DNA of 48,408 nt, from the NCBI GenBank assembly GCA_021298015.1, contig JAJTGY010000030.1, forward strand, positions 1 through 48,408, read 5' to 3'. This DNA comes from Flammeovirgaceae bacterium. GTDB taxonomy: Bacteria > Bacteroidota > Bacteroidia > Cytophagales > Cyclobacteriaceae. The notes under the pieces were generated by a model. The model was not told where the DNA came from. It was given only the letters and a program-made list of their open reading frames with translations, and ran no database searches. A program made the translations under genes and the position numbers. Of this stretch, positions 9,178 through 17,859 are shown one piece after another (the first letter of the stretch is position 1; the number at the start of each line of letters is the position of its first letter).

Positions 9178-9945
9178 TCAGAATTCAGTAAAAAGAGCAT
9201 CCGGTAGTGACTCATCCACTTTCACACGCTTGGGGCCTCCGTTATCCGATCGGTCTGCCGACAGCAGAATGTTGCCGTACGTTTGATAGTTGTCCCATGG
9301 GCGAATAAAGTTTGCCGTGTCGTTAGCCGACTCTTCAAAGAAGGCCCAATGCCGGATAAGTTTATCGTGGATATCTACATACAACTTGTATTTGTTTTGA
9401 GGGGTTCGGCCTACGTTCTGGAAGGTGAGTTGCAAAACGTTGTAATAGGGCAAGCCGCGCAGCGTATCCTGGCCCAGGTATTTCAGGGTGACCCCGGTGT
9501 CCTTCAGCTTAAACGGCATCACCAACCAGTAGGAGTCGTTAATCCAGATATTCTTCGCGCGCTCAAGCATCTGCCTGCGCAACGAATCGGGCTCGGTAAG
9601 CTCCTGTCCTTTGATTTGTACACGGCCCTCACCCGTAGTGATGTTCACCAGGTAAATCGTGCTGTCATTCTTGCTTTCGATGCGCACGCGGCCCGTGTGT
9701 TTGTCCCACACCAGGTCTCGCCTGTCAAAAAAATTCCACGAAATGAAGCGCGTTTTATCCCACGCTTCGCGCCCGCCCATGGCGTGCATGATGCTGTCCG
9801 CCAAATCAATGGCGGCCGCATCCGAATTAGCGAAATCAAAACCTTCAGCAGCCGGGTTCAATTCGCCCAGCGTTTTTTCTTTGGGGCCGCAACTAGTAAG
9901 CCACACAACCAGACAAGCGAATAGGAGCGGGTAACGCACAGGCAT
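9178..9945 (-). CDS. Uncharacterised lipoprotein (LolA/DUF6503-like)
   Basis: The 255-residue product has a lipoprotein signal peptide ending in a lipobox (LTSCG, Cys19). The mature part begins with a linker and a helix containing ADSIMHAMGGREAW, followed by alternating strands (RVRIESK, STIYLVNITTGEGRV, YKLYVDIHDKLIRHW). This layout resembles the small outer-membrane lipoprotein-sorting-like folds common in Bacteroidota, and I would guess a DUF6503-type family, but no function is known. It sits between the propeller sensor and the DinB-like gene on the same strand, only 5 bp from the latter. Confidence 0.75.
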   Translation of the reverse strand: MPVRYPLLFACLVVWLTSCGPKEKTLGELNPAAEGFDFANSDAAAIDLADSIMHAMGGREAWDKTRFISWNFFDRRDLVWDKHTGRVRIESKNDSTIYLVNITTGEGRVQIKGQELTEPDSLRRQMLERAKNIWINDSYWLVMPFKLKDTGVTLKYLGQDTLRGLPYYNVLQLTFQNVGRTPQNKYKLYVDIHDKLIRHWAFFEESANDTANFIRPWDNYQTYGNILLSADRSDNGGPKRVKVDESLPDALFTEF

Positions 9946-9993
9946 CCGGGTGATAGGTTAGGGTATGGTGCAAGGTAGGAAAAATAGCTCTTT

Positions 9994-12492
9994 TCAGGTT
10001 GCCGATTTTTCCATTACTTTTCGTACCGCTGCCTCCACGGGAAACACCACCAAAGCTATACTCACCTGAACAAAAAACTCCACTACCGGTGAGCTTTTGA
10101 GGGATATGAGGGAATACAAAACAGTCTGCAAAAACTGAATCAGCAGCACCACCGTGAGAAGTGACAATAGCCGACTGATTACGCGGTATTTGCTGTCGGC
10201 CGTGCTCATCTTTATAGACAGCCACACTAATCCTGAAAAGAAGAAAAATTCCAGAGCATAAAACCATGAGCGCTTCCAGTAGGGGGCTTTCACCTCAAAA
10301 TCAACCGTGGCCGCTACGGACTGCTGACCCAAAACATTTTTTGCCTGCATCACCAGTTGGTATTGGCCCACCGGCAGATAGGAGAAGTTGATCTGGCTAT
10401 TGCCGGCCGACCAGCTTGACCACTTATTGAATAACCCGCGCACCTGATAACGATATTCCATCGCCTGGAGGCTAACGTAGTCGGGCTGAACAAACTCGAA
10501 GGTAACGCTACCTTGATCCTGGCTCACCAAAATTTGCTTGGCGGGTGGCAGCGCTGCTTGCTCTGTGCGCACTTGCCGGAGCATCAGCGGGTGCTTCTCG
10601 GCAACGGGCGGGGTGTTTTCCTGTGGAATAAACTTGTACAGCCGGTTGTCTCCGGATACTACCCATAAAGCATCTTCGCCCTGGGCCGGAGCGAGGTGTC
10701 GCAGACGCGGAAACAATGAAAGCCACTCCAGCTTCAACTTCTGCAGCCGCTTGTCAATCGTGCGCCACCCATGACCGTCATTAAACCAAAAGCTGCCGGC
10801 CGAGGCAAAATATTTGCGTGGGCCGGGCAACGAATCGTACCGCACCAACTGGTTACTCTCCGGCTGATAGCGGTAGAAGATTCCGGAGGCCGCAATGTAA
10901 ACGTCCGAACCGTAGGCCAGGCCCACCGTTTCGTTCAGCGTAGGATTTTTGATTGACACCGTCTTGACCTCTGCTACTACACCCTCGAGCGTTTCAAGTT
11001 TATACACACCGCGGCTTCCACAAAACCAGACATTATCGAGACGATCCTCGAAAATATGGGTAACCTGATCGCGGATGGAGTCTACAATTAACTCGCGATA
11101 CCAGTTCGTTGAGAACGGTTGGAGCGCGAGCATTTCATTCTCATACGTGCTGACCAGCAGTCGCTCGAGCGATACTGAATACATCATGGTTCGGATGGGC
11201 GATTGGAATACCGGTACCGTGGTCAGGCCCACGACTTCGAATAATCCGGCCGAGCCGCCTGCCAGAAGTTTACCTTTGACTTCCATCAGTTGGGTAATCT
11301 TGCCGTCAATTCCGGCTACCCGGCTAAATCGGAATGCCTCAACACCGGGCAAACCTGAGGGTTGCGCAGGGGGAACAACTGCTTTGGTTTTGGTGCGCGA
11401 GCGTTTGACTGGCCCGGGGTCAATGTCAGCAGCGGATGTGCGAGACTCCGGTTCGAGACGAAACAAACCTACCGTGGTGCCCACATAAAGCACCCCCGGT
11501 TTGGAAAAAACCGTAAGCAGATTTCCCGCCAAACCGGGGTAGTGATCGAACGGCCGAAACGGGATATCGGGCGCAATTCGCGTAAACCCATATTGGTGCG
11601 CTACCCAGACGCCCAGATCGTGATCGACAAAGAGGCAGTAGACTTCGTTATCCGGCAAGCCTGACTCATAGTTAATGATCTCGCGAATTTTCCCCGTTGT
11701 CTTATCAATAAAGATAACCCCACCCCGAACGGTGCCGATGGCAGCCAGGTTTGGCGTTACTGAAATGGCAGTCGCCAGTGTAACGCGGTTGAGCAACGTA
11801 CGATCCTCCAATATGACTTCTCTCCAACCACCATTCGGTTGAATCACCAGCAACCGATTGGCCGATGTGCCAATAACCGGGGCGCCATCCTCCCAGGCAT
11901 TGACAAAAACGATCTCCTCGTCATCCAGGAGGGTGAGTGGAATTGAGATAAGTTCCGGCTGGTCGATGTAATACAGTGCCGTTGAGGTGAAGGCTACGGG
12001 TCGGCCAAAAGCCACGCCTCCTCCCTTCCAGGCGACCTGCGCGGGCGCCTTTACCTGATGGAGTGCAACTTCCGATATGGCATCATAAACCGATATACCC
12101 GTTTCCGCAATTTGGTACAGCAAACTATCAGTTGCCACCAGGTTGAGCACCGGCTGTTGCGTAAGAAGCTGATATTGCGGAAAGCCATCCCGATCCGTGC
12201 CTAACTTACCGGTGCCGTCAATGCCTCCGACAAAGATTTTCCGTCCGGCCAGTTGCAAGGAAAAGACTGCACCGGGCGACTGAATGATTTTCCAGTTGCG
12301 GCCGTCAAATTCAAGAATGCCCTGCCGATTGGCAAAGTAGAGAATACCCTCTCGGTTTTGCACAATGCTGCGGGTAAAGTAGTCAAGGCGGTCATCAGCG
12401 GGGGCATGATGTGATAAGTAAAAGTCTCCCGCCTGCGACCAGGCCGAAAAGCACGCCAACCATAGAACCCACGCGAGGGCAAGAACCTTCAT
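9994..12492 (-). CDS. Two-component-type propeller sensor with Y_Y_Y domain but no output domain
   Basis: The 832-residue protein has a signal peptide (to about SAWSQ), then some 640 residues of beta-propeller repeats (YFANRQGILEFDGRNW, NEVYCLFVDHDLGVWVAHQYG, THIFEDRLDNVWFCGSRGVYKL), typical of the periplasmic sensor of hybrid two-component systems. A Y_Y_Y-like domain follows at about 655-735 (MEYRYQVRGLFNKW ... QYQLVMQAKN). Such proteins normally continue through one membrane helix into a histidine kinase or a LuxR/AraC DNA-binding domain. Here the last 95 residues form three hydrophobic helices (about 743-761, 775-796, 803-821) and the protein ends. No kinase or HTH gene is adjacent. The sensor may signal through a partner or through the membrane bundle itself. 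Confidence 0.85.
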   Translation of the reverse strand: MKVLALAWVLWLACFSAWSQAGDFYLSHHAPADDRLDYFTRSIVQNREGILYFANRQGILEFDGRNWKIIQSPGAVFSLQLAGRKIFVGGIDGTGKLGTDRDGFPQYQLLTQQPVLNLVATDSLLYQIAETGISVYDAISEVALHQVKAPAQVAWKGGGVAFGRPVAFTSTALYYIDQPELISIPLTLLDDEEIVFVNAWEDGAPVIGTSANRLLVIQPNGGWREVILEDRTLLNRVTLATAISVTPNLAAIGTVRGGVIFIDKTTGKIREIINYESGLPDNEVYCLFVDHDLGVWVAHQYGFTRIAPDIPFRPFDHYPGLAGNLLTVFSKPGVLYVGTTVGLFRLEPESRTSAADIDPGPVKRSRTKTKAVVPPAQPSGLPGVEAFRFSRVAGIDGKITQLMEVKGKLLAGGSAGLFEVVGLTTVPVFQSPIRTMMYSVSLERLLVSTYENEMLALQPFSTNWYRELIVDSIRDQVTHIFEDRLDNVWFCGSRGVYKLETLEGVVAEVKTVSIKNPTLNETVGLAYGSDVYIAASGIFYRYQPESNQLVRYDSLPGPRKYFASAGSFWFNDGHGWRTIDKRLQKLKLEWLSLFPRLRHLAPAQGEDALWVVSGDNRLYKFIPQENTPPVAEKHPLMLRQVRTEQAALPPAKQILVSQDQGSVTFEFVQPDYVSLQAMEYRYQVRGLFNKWSSWSAGNSQINFSYLPVGQYQLVMQAKNVLGQQSVAATVDFEVKAPYWKRSWFYALEFFFFSGLVWLSIKMSTADSKYRVISRLLSLLTVVLLIQFLQTVLYSLISLKSSPVVEFFVQVSIALVVFPVEAAVRKVMEKSAT

Positions 12493-12532
12493 GTCAGGCT
12501 AAGACAATTTCAAAGATATTGAATTCCACTCA

Positions 12533-14626
12533 TCAACTGATACGGCTCCAGTTGACGACCGACTTTTTCATGCGCTCAATTTGCTGGCGGACGACCGCGT
12601 GTTGCGGTAAAGCCAGGGAAGGATCGTTTTGCAGCAGTTCGGATGCTTCCTCACGGGCTGTTTTCAGGAGGTCCCCGTCCTTAGCAAGATCGGCAATGAG
12701 TAAGTCCAATACACCGCTCTGCTGGGTGCCCATCAGGTCACCGGGGCCGCGTAACTTCAAGTCTGCTTCGGCAATTTCAAAACCATTGTTGGTGCGCACA
12801 AGTGTATCAATGCGTACGCGGGCCTCCGCACTCAGTTTGTTCCCGGTCATCAATACGCAATACGACTGCTCCGCACCCCGGCCAACACGCCCCCTCAATT
12901 GGTGAAGTTGCGAAAGACCGAAGCGCTCGGCATTTTCAATAATCATCACGCTGGCGTTCGGCACATCCACGCCCACTTCAATCACGGTAGTGGCCACCAT
13001 GATTTTAGTTTCATTACGTACAAACCGGGCCATTTCAAAATCTTTGGCTTCCGGTTTCATCTGGCCGTGTACGATACTAACCGGCACATCCGGGAAGGCG
13101 CGGGTGATGCTCTCATATCCGTCCATGAGATGTTTCAAATCCAGTTTCTCGGATTCATCAATGAGCGGGTACACAATGTAGATCTGCCGGCCCAACGCTA
13201 TTTGTTCGCGAATAAATCCATGCACCTGCAGCCGGTGAGCGTCAAACCGATGAATCGTTTTAATAGGCTTACGCCCCTTCGGCAGTTCATCGATTACCGA
13301 TACGTCCAGATCGCCATACAACGTCATGGCCAACGTGCGGGGTATGGGCGTAGCCGTCATGACCAATACGTGGGGATAGGTGTCAGCGTTTTTTTGCCAC
13401 AATCGCGAGCGCTGTGCCACCCCAAAGCGATGTTGTTCGTCAATAACGGCCAGCCCAAGGCGCTGGAATTTGACCTCCTCCTCCAGCAGCGCGTGGGTAC
13501 CCACCAGAATTTTCAAATGGCCGGCTTGCAAAGCGGCATGCAGTGGCCTGCGATCGGCCTTTTTTACCGAGCCGGTTAGCAAGGCGATGGGGAGTTTCAT
13601 CCCGTTAGCCAGTCGGCTCAGGGTGGTGAAGTGTTGCTGGGCCAGTATCTCCGTGGGTGCCATTAACACCGCTTGCGCATCGCTGCCAATCACCAGCAGC
13701 ATGCAAATGAAGGCCACAATTGTTTTGCCGCTGCCCACATCGCCCTGTAACAATCGGTTCATTTGCCGGCCCGATTTCATGTCGGCATAAATCTCTTTCA
13801 CCACTCGCTTCTGCGCATTGGTCAACGGAAAGGGCAGCTGGGTATTATAGAACTGGGTCAGCAGTGTCGCATCCGAAAACGCGAAGCCCCGAAATTTGTC
13901 CTGCCGCACCAATTTCAACTTCAGGAGCCGCAGTTGAATAAAGAATAGTTCTTCAAACTTGAGCCGCGTCTGTGCCTGCAGCAGATTTTGCTGGTCCTTC
14001 GGGAAATGAATTTGCTGCACCGCCTCCTTTTTGTCCATCAACCGATGCTTGCGGATAAGTTCGCTGGGAAGCGTTTCATGAACGTGGGGCACAGCCATCG
14101 ACTGAAGTTGCTGTTGCAACTTGATCAAGACTTTATTGTCGACATGGCGGGCGCGCAGTTTTTCTGAAAGCGGATATACCGGCTGTAAAAAACCACCTGC
14201 GCTGTTCGCGGTGGTTGACGGTTCTACCTCCGGATGTGCGATTGAAAACCGGCTGCCGTAACGCACGGGCTTCCCGAACACAACGTAGTCGATACCGGGT
14301 TTGATTTTGTCCAGCGTCCAGTTGATGCCCTGAAACCAAACGAGTTCGATATCCCCTGCTCCATCCGTGAAACGCGCCACCAACCGCTTTTTGCGGTGCG
14401 CACCCACAACCTCCATTTTGGTGATTCGCCCGCGCACCTGCACATGAGGCATTTCTTCGGTAATCTCGCTCACGGAAAAAAAGCGGGTGCGGTCATCATA
14501 ACGAAACGGGTAATGCTGAATTAAGTCGGCAAACGTGAAAATGCCGAGCTCCTTTTGCAGTAAGGCAGCACGTTGAGGGCCCACGCCCTTCAAGAACTCG
14601 ATCGGGGTTTCGAAAAAGTTAGTCAG
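12533..14626 (-). CDS. recG: ATP-dependent DNA helicase RecG
   Basis: RecG remodels stalled forks and Holliday junctions. Motifs in order: the wedge/OB domain (about 60-160), Walker A GDVGSGKT near residue 300, DEQHRFGV (DExH box) near 400, TATPIPRT near 425, and helicase C motifs ATTVIEVGVDVPNA and QLRGRVGRG near 545-585. Length (697 with the upstream start) fits. The start is unusual: no in-frame ATG or GTG exists upstream. A TTG lies at 14593, but the conserved ETPIEFLKGVGP sequence extends upstream of it, so I propose CTG at 14626 (giving M-TNFFETPIEFL). A nearby ATG at 14636 is out of frame by one base and runs into a stop. Confidence 0.93.
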   Translation of the reverse strand: MTNFFETPIEFLKGVGPQRAALLQKELGIFTFADLIQHYPFRYDDRTRFFSVSEITEEMPHVQVRGRITKMEVVGAHRKKRLVARFTDGAGDIELVWFQGINWTLDKIKPGIDYVVFGKPVRYGSRFSIAHPEVEPSTTANSAGGFLQPVYPLSEKLRARHVDNKVLIKLQQQLQSMAVPHVHETLPSELIRKHRLMDKKEAVQQIHFPKDQQNLLQAQTRLKFEELFFIQLRLLKLKLVRQDKFRGFAFSDATLLTQFYNTQLPFPLTNAQKRVVKEIYADMKSGRQMNRLLQGDVGSGKTIVAFICMLLVIGSDAQAVLMAPTEILAQQHFTTLSRLANGMKLPIALLTGSVKKADRRPLHAALQAGHLKILVGTHALLEEEVKFQRLGLAVIDEQHRFGVAQRSRLWQKNADTYPHVLVMTATPIPRTLAMTLYGDLDVSVIDELPKGRKPIKTIHRFDAHRLQVHGFIREQIALGRQIYIVYPLIDESEKLDLKHLMDGYESITRAFPDVPVSIVHGQMKPEAKDFEMARFVRNETKIMVATTVIEVGVDVPNASVMIIENAERFGLSQLHQLRGRVGRGAEQSYCVLMTGNKLSAEARVRIDTLVRTNNGFEIAEADLKLRGPGDLMGTQQSGVLDLLIADLAKDGDLLKTAREEASELLQNDPSLALPQHAVVRQQIERMKKSVVNWSRIS

Positions 14627-14692
14627 GCAGCACCATTTTTGGAGAGAAGCAAATTAAGCCGAACCAACGGCATCATCAAACTAGAGCAAACC

Positions 14693-15001
14693 TCAACGCA
14701 CTAATTTCGGGTTATTCGACAACAGCCGATTAGCGTGGTGAATGGTGACGACATCCACAAGTTCCGGTGAAACAACCCTATACACTATGCGGTAGCTGCC
14801 TTCAATTAACTCGCGGATTTACGGATCGTTCAATTCCGGTACCACTCGACCGGCCAACGGGAATTTCTCAAGAATCTCCGTTCGAAAGATCAGTCGGGCA
14901 ATCTGAACTTGGGCATAGTGGAACGAATCCCGGGAGATGAAATCACCAATATTCGAAACATCTTCCAAGGCTTGGGGAGTCCACCTTACTTCAGTAGCCA
15001 T
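14693..15001 (-). pseudogene. ParE/RelE-family toxin, interrupted by an in-frame stop
   Basis: The first 60 codons encode a typical ParE toxin N-terminus (VRWTPQALEDVSNIGDFI ... LEKFPLAGRVVPELNDP). A TAA at 14819-14821 then stops translation. The same frame continues with no further stop for 41 codons to a TGA at 14693, and this tail reads IRELIEGSYRIVYRV then DVVTIHHANRLL, the conserved C-terminal half of the family that contains the key Arg and Tyr residues. The full frame would be 102 residues, normal for ParE. A single base change in one codon explains the break. The truncated peptide is probably inactive. It overlaps the antitoxin gene by 16 bp, the usual toxin-antitoxin layout. Confidence 0.85.
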
Positions 15002-15171
15002 TTTTTAAGCTTCTCCTTCATCTCCTCTTTTGAAACAGCTTTTCCTTCTTTCGATTGTTGAACGCCAATTTCAATCTTTTGGAGAAAAACCAGCTTCTCG
15101 AAAAGGTCTTCCACCTCAAATGCGGAAGGTAACTGATCAAGAGTTTCAAGAACTTGCTTCTTGGTTAGCAT
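14986..15171 (-). CDS. Antitoxin of a ParDE/RelBE-like pair
   Basis: The 61-residue product starts at ATG 15171 (MLTKKQVLETLDQLP); an upstream in-frame start at 15231 would run into the gldD gene. It is acidic then basic, with the sequence FEVEDLFEKLVFLQKIEIGVQQ and a Lys-rich C-terminal helix, like small Bacteroidota antitoxins of the Phd/ParD-like hypothetical group. Function is inferred mainly from position: it precedes and overlaps the ParE-type frame by 16 bp. The antitoxin frame is intact although the toxin is broken, which fits loss of the toxin first. Confidence 0.72.
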   Translation of the reverse strand: MLTKKQVLETLDQLPSAFEVEDLFEKLVFLQKIEIGVQQSKEGKAVSKEEMKEKLKKWLLK

Positions 15172-15215
15172 GGTCCAAAAGTAAACATCCTTCCGGACAT
15201 GGTCAATCTCATTAC

Positions 15216-15800
15216 TCACCTCTTCTTCCACTCCACCGTGTTGATCAGGTGCATAGCTTCGCGCTTCATAAACTCGATTGCCGGGGCCAGCGAATCGTTG
15301 GCCACGCGGGTGTTAAAATATACGGCACCCCGCAAGAAATTCCGCGATGAATCCGTCATGGTAAACTGAAACTGGCTGGGCACTTCTCCGGAAATCTCCG
15401 CGATCACAGCCGTTTTACCACTGGGTGTGCGCACGTTTACTTCATCGATGCCGTAAGCTTTAATCTGGTGTTTCGCAGTAAGCCGGTAGGCATCGTCCAT
15501 CAACTCGCGCAACACATCCTCCCGGTTTTGCACCTGCTTGTAGGTGATGTGAATGTTCGCCTTCAATTCCGGGTAGTAGATTTCCACCCAATGCCGCTCG
15601 CGTATCCAGGAAGTATCCCGCATCAGTTGGGCATGTTTTGAATACTCAAAACGATAGGGAAGTGAATCCGGAGTGATGCGATACTCCGATGTGGGCAACA
15701 CCAGACGATTATACCCCTTCGGTTTCGGCTGGTAGTTGCTTTCGCAGGAAGAAACCACAAGCCCGGCTATGGCCCAGGCCAAGATCAACCAACGCTTCAT
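15216..15800 (-). CDS. gldD: Gliding motility lipoprotein GldD
   Basis: The 194-residue protein has a lipobox (VVSSCES, Cys19) followed by NYQPKPKGYNRLVLP, the highly conserved start of mature GldD. Later strands (WVEIYYPELKANIHITYKQV, KTAVIAEISGEVPSQFQFT, FLRGAVYFNTRV) also fit the family. GldD is a periplasm-facing lipoprotein required for gliding and type IX secretion in Flavobacterium. ATG 15800 is preferred over the in-frame GTG one codon upstream. It lies 6 bp after ssb, which follows mutY, an arrangement conserved in Bacteroidota, except that gldE, commonly between ssb and gldD, is absent here. Confidence 0.92.
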   Translation of the reverse strand: MKRWLILAWAIAGLVVSSCESNYQPKPKGYNRLVLPTSEYRITPDSLPYRFEYSKHAQLMRDTSWIRERHWVEIYYPELKANIHITYKQVQNREDVLRELMDDAYRLTAKHQIKAYGIDEVNVRTPSGKTAVIAEISGEVPSQFQFTMTDSSRNFLRGAVYFNTRVANDSLAPAIEFMKREAMHLINTVEWKKR

Positions 15801-15806
15801 CACCGG

Positions 15807-16244
15807 TTAAAACGGCAAGTCATCGGTGGCGGTATCGGCAGTCGGTTTAAATTCTTCTTGTGGTGCGCTGTAGGCGCCACCTGAACTGCGCTCGGTATTG
15901 CTGCTTCCGCCACCGCGCGTGCTCAGCATGGTCATGTTATCGCCCACAACTTCGGTGGTGTAACGGGTAACGCCCTCCTTTTCCCACGAGCGCGTGCGTA
16001 GCTTGCCTTCGATGTAGACCATGTCGCCCTTGTGGAGGTATTTGGCTGCGATGTCCGCCAGGCCGCGCCACAACACAATATTGTGCCACTCGGTTACTTC
16101 CTTGCGGTCTCCCGTTGTTTTATCGCGATACGTTTCGGACGTAGCGAGTGTAAAATTGCAGACTGTTGCCCCGCTTTCAAGGTTGCGCACCTCAGGGTCT
16201 TTTCCCAGCCTGCCCACCAAAATCACCTTATTTACTCCAGACAT
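15807..16244 (-). CDS. ssb: Single-stranded DNA-binding protein
   Basis: The 145-residue protein has the complete SSB OB fold ([57 protein letters not shown]) in residues 1-108, a Gly/Ser-rich linker, and the acidic C-terminal tip DDLPF that recruits replication and repair proteins. It coats single-stranded DNA during replication, recombination and repair. It is downstream of mutY with a 61-bp gap and directly upstream of gldD. Confidence 0.97.
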   Translation of the reverse strand: MSGVNKVILVGRLGKDPEVRNLESGATVCNFTLATSETYRDKTTGDRKEVTEWHNIVLWRGLADIAAKYLHKGDMVYIEGKLRTRSWEKEGVTRYTTEVVGDNMTMLSTRGGGSSNTERSSGGAYSAPQEEFKPTADTATDDLPF

Positions 16245-16305
16245 ATGCAGATTATTTGAAATTGCTCATTCAGCCGCCACGGGCGGGTGGTAAAATTACC
16301 AATTT

Positions 16306-17376
16306 TTACGAGGCCGCTCTTTTGCTATCCTGCAAATACTGATGGATAATGATCGGTTTGGGCAAGCGCTCAACCTGTCGGGGGGAGAAAAAGTTACCGC
16401 CCACCTTCTGTTGGATACGCTGCGCCTGCCCGGCCGTGGTCAGCTTTACACGAATCAGTTGAATGTGGAGCCGTTGGTGCGAAAGCAAATGTTGATACGA
16501 GACCGGCTTTGAGACAACGACCGCAGGGCCGAGCGGTAAACCGCTTGCTTTGATGATGGCGGATGCGCTGCGCTTGGTTTTCGTCTCAACCAAATGAAAT
16601 TCATAAAGCCCGCGCCAAATGTCTTTATCGGTGCGTGGCCTCATTAATACTTTTTCGGCATGGGCAAACACGATATACGAGAGGTAGCGGTGGCGCACGG
16701 CCGCCTTCTTGCTCTTTACCGGAAACTCATGAACGCGTTGCTGCCGGAACGCTTCGCAATTTTTTACCAGTGGACACTCCGGGCATTTCGGAGCCTTGGG
16801 CGTGCACTGCAGCGCCCCGAATTCCATCAAGGCCTGGTTAAAAAGGTCGGGAAGTTCGGAGGCCAGTAACTCGTTAGCGAGCCGGGTGAACTTCGCTTTG
16901 GCTGCCGGGCGGGTGATGTCATCCTCCAGACCAAAAACACGAGCCAGTACACGAAAAACATTGCCATCCACCACGGCAACAGGCTCACCGAACGAGATAG
17001 ATGCAATAGCTGCTGCGGTGTAAGGACCAATTCCGGGCAGGTCAAGTAAAAGGGTATAGGTAGATGGAAACGTGCCGCCAAAATCGTGCACCACCCGTTG
17101 TGCACAGGCATGGAGGTTCCGCGCCCGCGAATAATATCCCAAACCTTGCCACAGACGCAAGACCTTTTGCTCGGGGGCGGCTGCCAGATGATGGATGGAA
17201 GGAAAAGCTTCAATGAATTTCTGGTAGTATGGCAATCCCTGAGCTACACGGGTCTGCTGAAGGATGATTTCCGAAAGCCAGATCCGATAAGGATCACGGG
17301 TTTCGCGCCAGGGTAAAAAACGCTGGTTTTCATGGTACCAATCCAGCAGGCGCTGGGCAAAAACTCGCTTATTCAT
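16306..17376 (-). CDS. mutY: A/G-specific adenine DNA glycosylase
   Basis: MutY removes adenine mispaired with 8-oxoguanine. The 356-residue protein shows the catalytic Glu36 (SEIILQQTRV), the helix-hairpin-helix LPGIGPYTAAAIA (113-125), catalytic Asp137 (VVDGNVFRV), and the 4Fe-4S cluster ligands C191-x6-C198-x2-C201-x5-C207. The C-terminal NUDIX-like domain (about 230-345) reads 8-oxoG and includes the SHQRLHIQLI stretch. It starts back to back with the HU gene; the 150 bp between the two start codons must hold both promoters. Confidence 0.96.
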   Translation of the reverse strand: MNKRVFAQRLLDWYHENQRFLPWRETRDPYRIWLSEIILQQTRVAQGLPYYQKFIEAFPSIHHLAAAPEQKVLRLWQGLGYYSRARNLHACAQRVVHDFGGTFPSTYTLLLDLPGIGPYTAAAIASISFGEPVAVVDGNVFRVLARVFGLEDDITRPAAKAKFTRLANELLASELPDLFNQALMEFGALQCTPKAPKCPECPLVKNCEAFRQQRVHEFPVKSKKAAVRHRYLSYIVFAHAEKVLMRPRTDKDIWRGLYEFHLVETKTKRSASAIIKASGLPLGPAVVVSKPVSYQHLLSHQRLHIQLIRVKLTTAGQAQRIQQKVGGNFFSPRQVERLPKPIIIHQYLQDSKRAAS

Positions 17377-17470
17377 TCGTTCGAAACTTTGTAAAAGCGC
17401 CCGTTATTCGAAAGCCTTCTTGCATCAATTTGAACAGTTTAACGCATCTTTTTGATAATCAAACATTTCA

Positions 17471-17502
17471 TTTTGTGAATGAGGCGCAGGCAGCTAAATT
17501 TG
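17471..17502 (+). promoter_or_regulatory. Bacteroidota-type promoter for the HU gene
   Basis: TTTTG at 17471-17475 and TAAATTTG at 17495-17502 are separated by 19 bp, matching the -33 TTTG and -7 TAnnTTTG elements of Bacteroidota housekeeping sigma factor promoters. The start point would be near 17508, about 20 nt before the GTG start codon of HU. This supports the short HU reading rather than the upstream ATG at 17430. Confidence 0.65.
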
Positions 17503-17528
17503 CCCTCCTCTTACCAAACCTACCTACC

Positions 17529-17840
17529 GTGACGAAGGCTGATGTTATCAATCAAATCGCAGAAAAAACCGGCATCGATAAAGCCGATGTGACTGCGAGC
17601 GTAGAGGCATTCTTCAGCATAGTGAAAACCAACATGTCGAATGGTCAAAATATCTACGTGCGCGGGTTCGGAAGTTTCATTAATAAGAAGCGTAAGAAAA
17701 AAATTGCCCGGAACATTTCGCGGAATACCGCCATCGTGATCGATGAGCATTACATCCCCAGCTTTAAGCCCGCGAAAATCTTCATCAATAAGATTAAGAA
17801 CAGCGAGAAGGTGAAATCGCTGGCCGAGAAGCAAGCCTGA
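17529..17840 (+). CDS. HU-family DNA-binding protein
   Basis: From the GTG at 17529 the product is 103 residues and starts VTKADVINQIAEKTGI, the canonical HU/IHF N-terminus. The DNA-binding arm region contains IYVRGFGSFINKKRKKKIARN and the C-terminus IPSFKPAKIF. It is a dimeric nucleoid protein that bends DNA. An in-frame ATG at 17430 would add 33 residues that match nothing in the family and would place the promoter inside the gene, so it was not used. HU upstream of a TPR gene, an mS38-like peptide and RNase E/G is a common Bacteroidota arrangement. Confidence 0.93.
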   Translation: MTKADVINQIAEKTGIDKADVTASVEAFFSIVKTNMSNGQNIYVRGFGSFINKKRKKKIARNISRNTAIVIDEHYIPSFKPAKIFINKIKNSEKVKSLAEKQA

Positions 17841-17859
17841 GGGTTTTGCCTGAGTACGA

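Noticed and set aside
14113-14120. GTTGCAAC inside recG, similar to half of the TonB-gene operator
   Set aside because: It lacks the 8-3-8 palindrome and lies in a coding region away from any promoter.
15172-15231. 20-residue N-terminal extension of the antitoxin
   Set aside because: It overlaps the end of gldD and adds no family-like sequence; ATG 15171 gives a normal antitoxin length.
17430-17840. Longer HU reading frame from ATG 17430
   Set aside because: The promoter at 17471-17502 lies inside the extension, and the added 33 residues match nothing in HU proteins.
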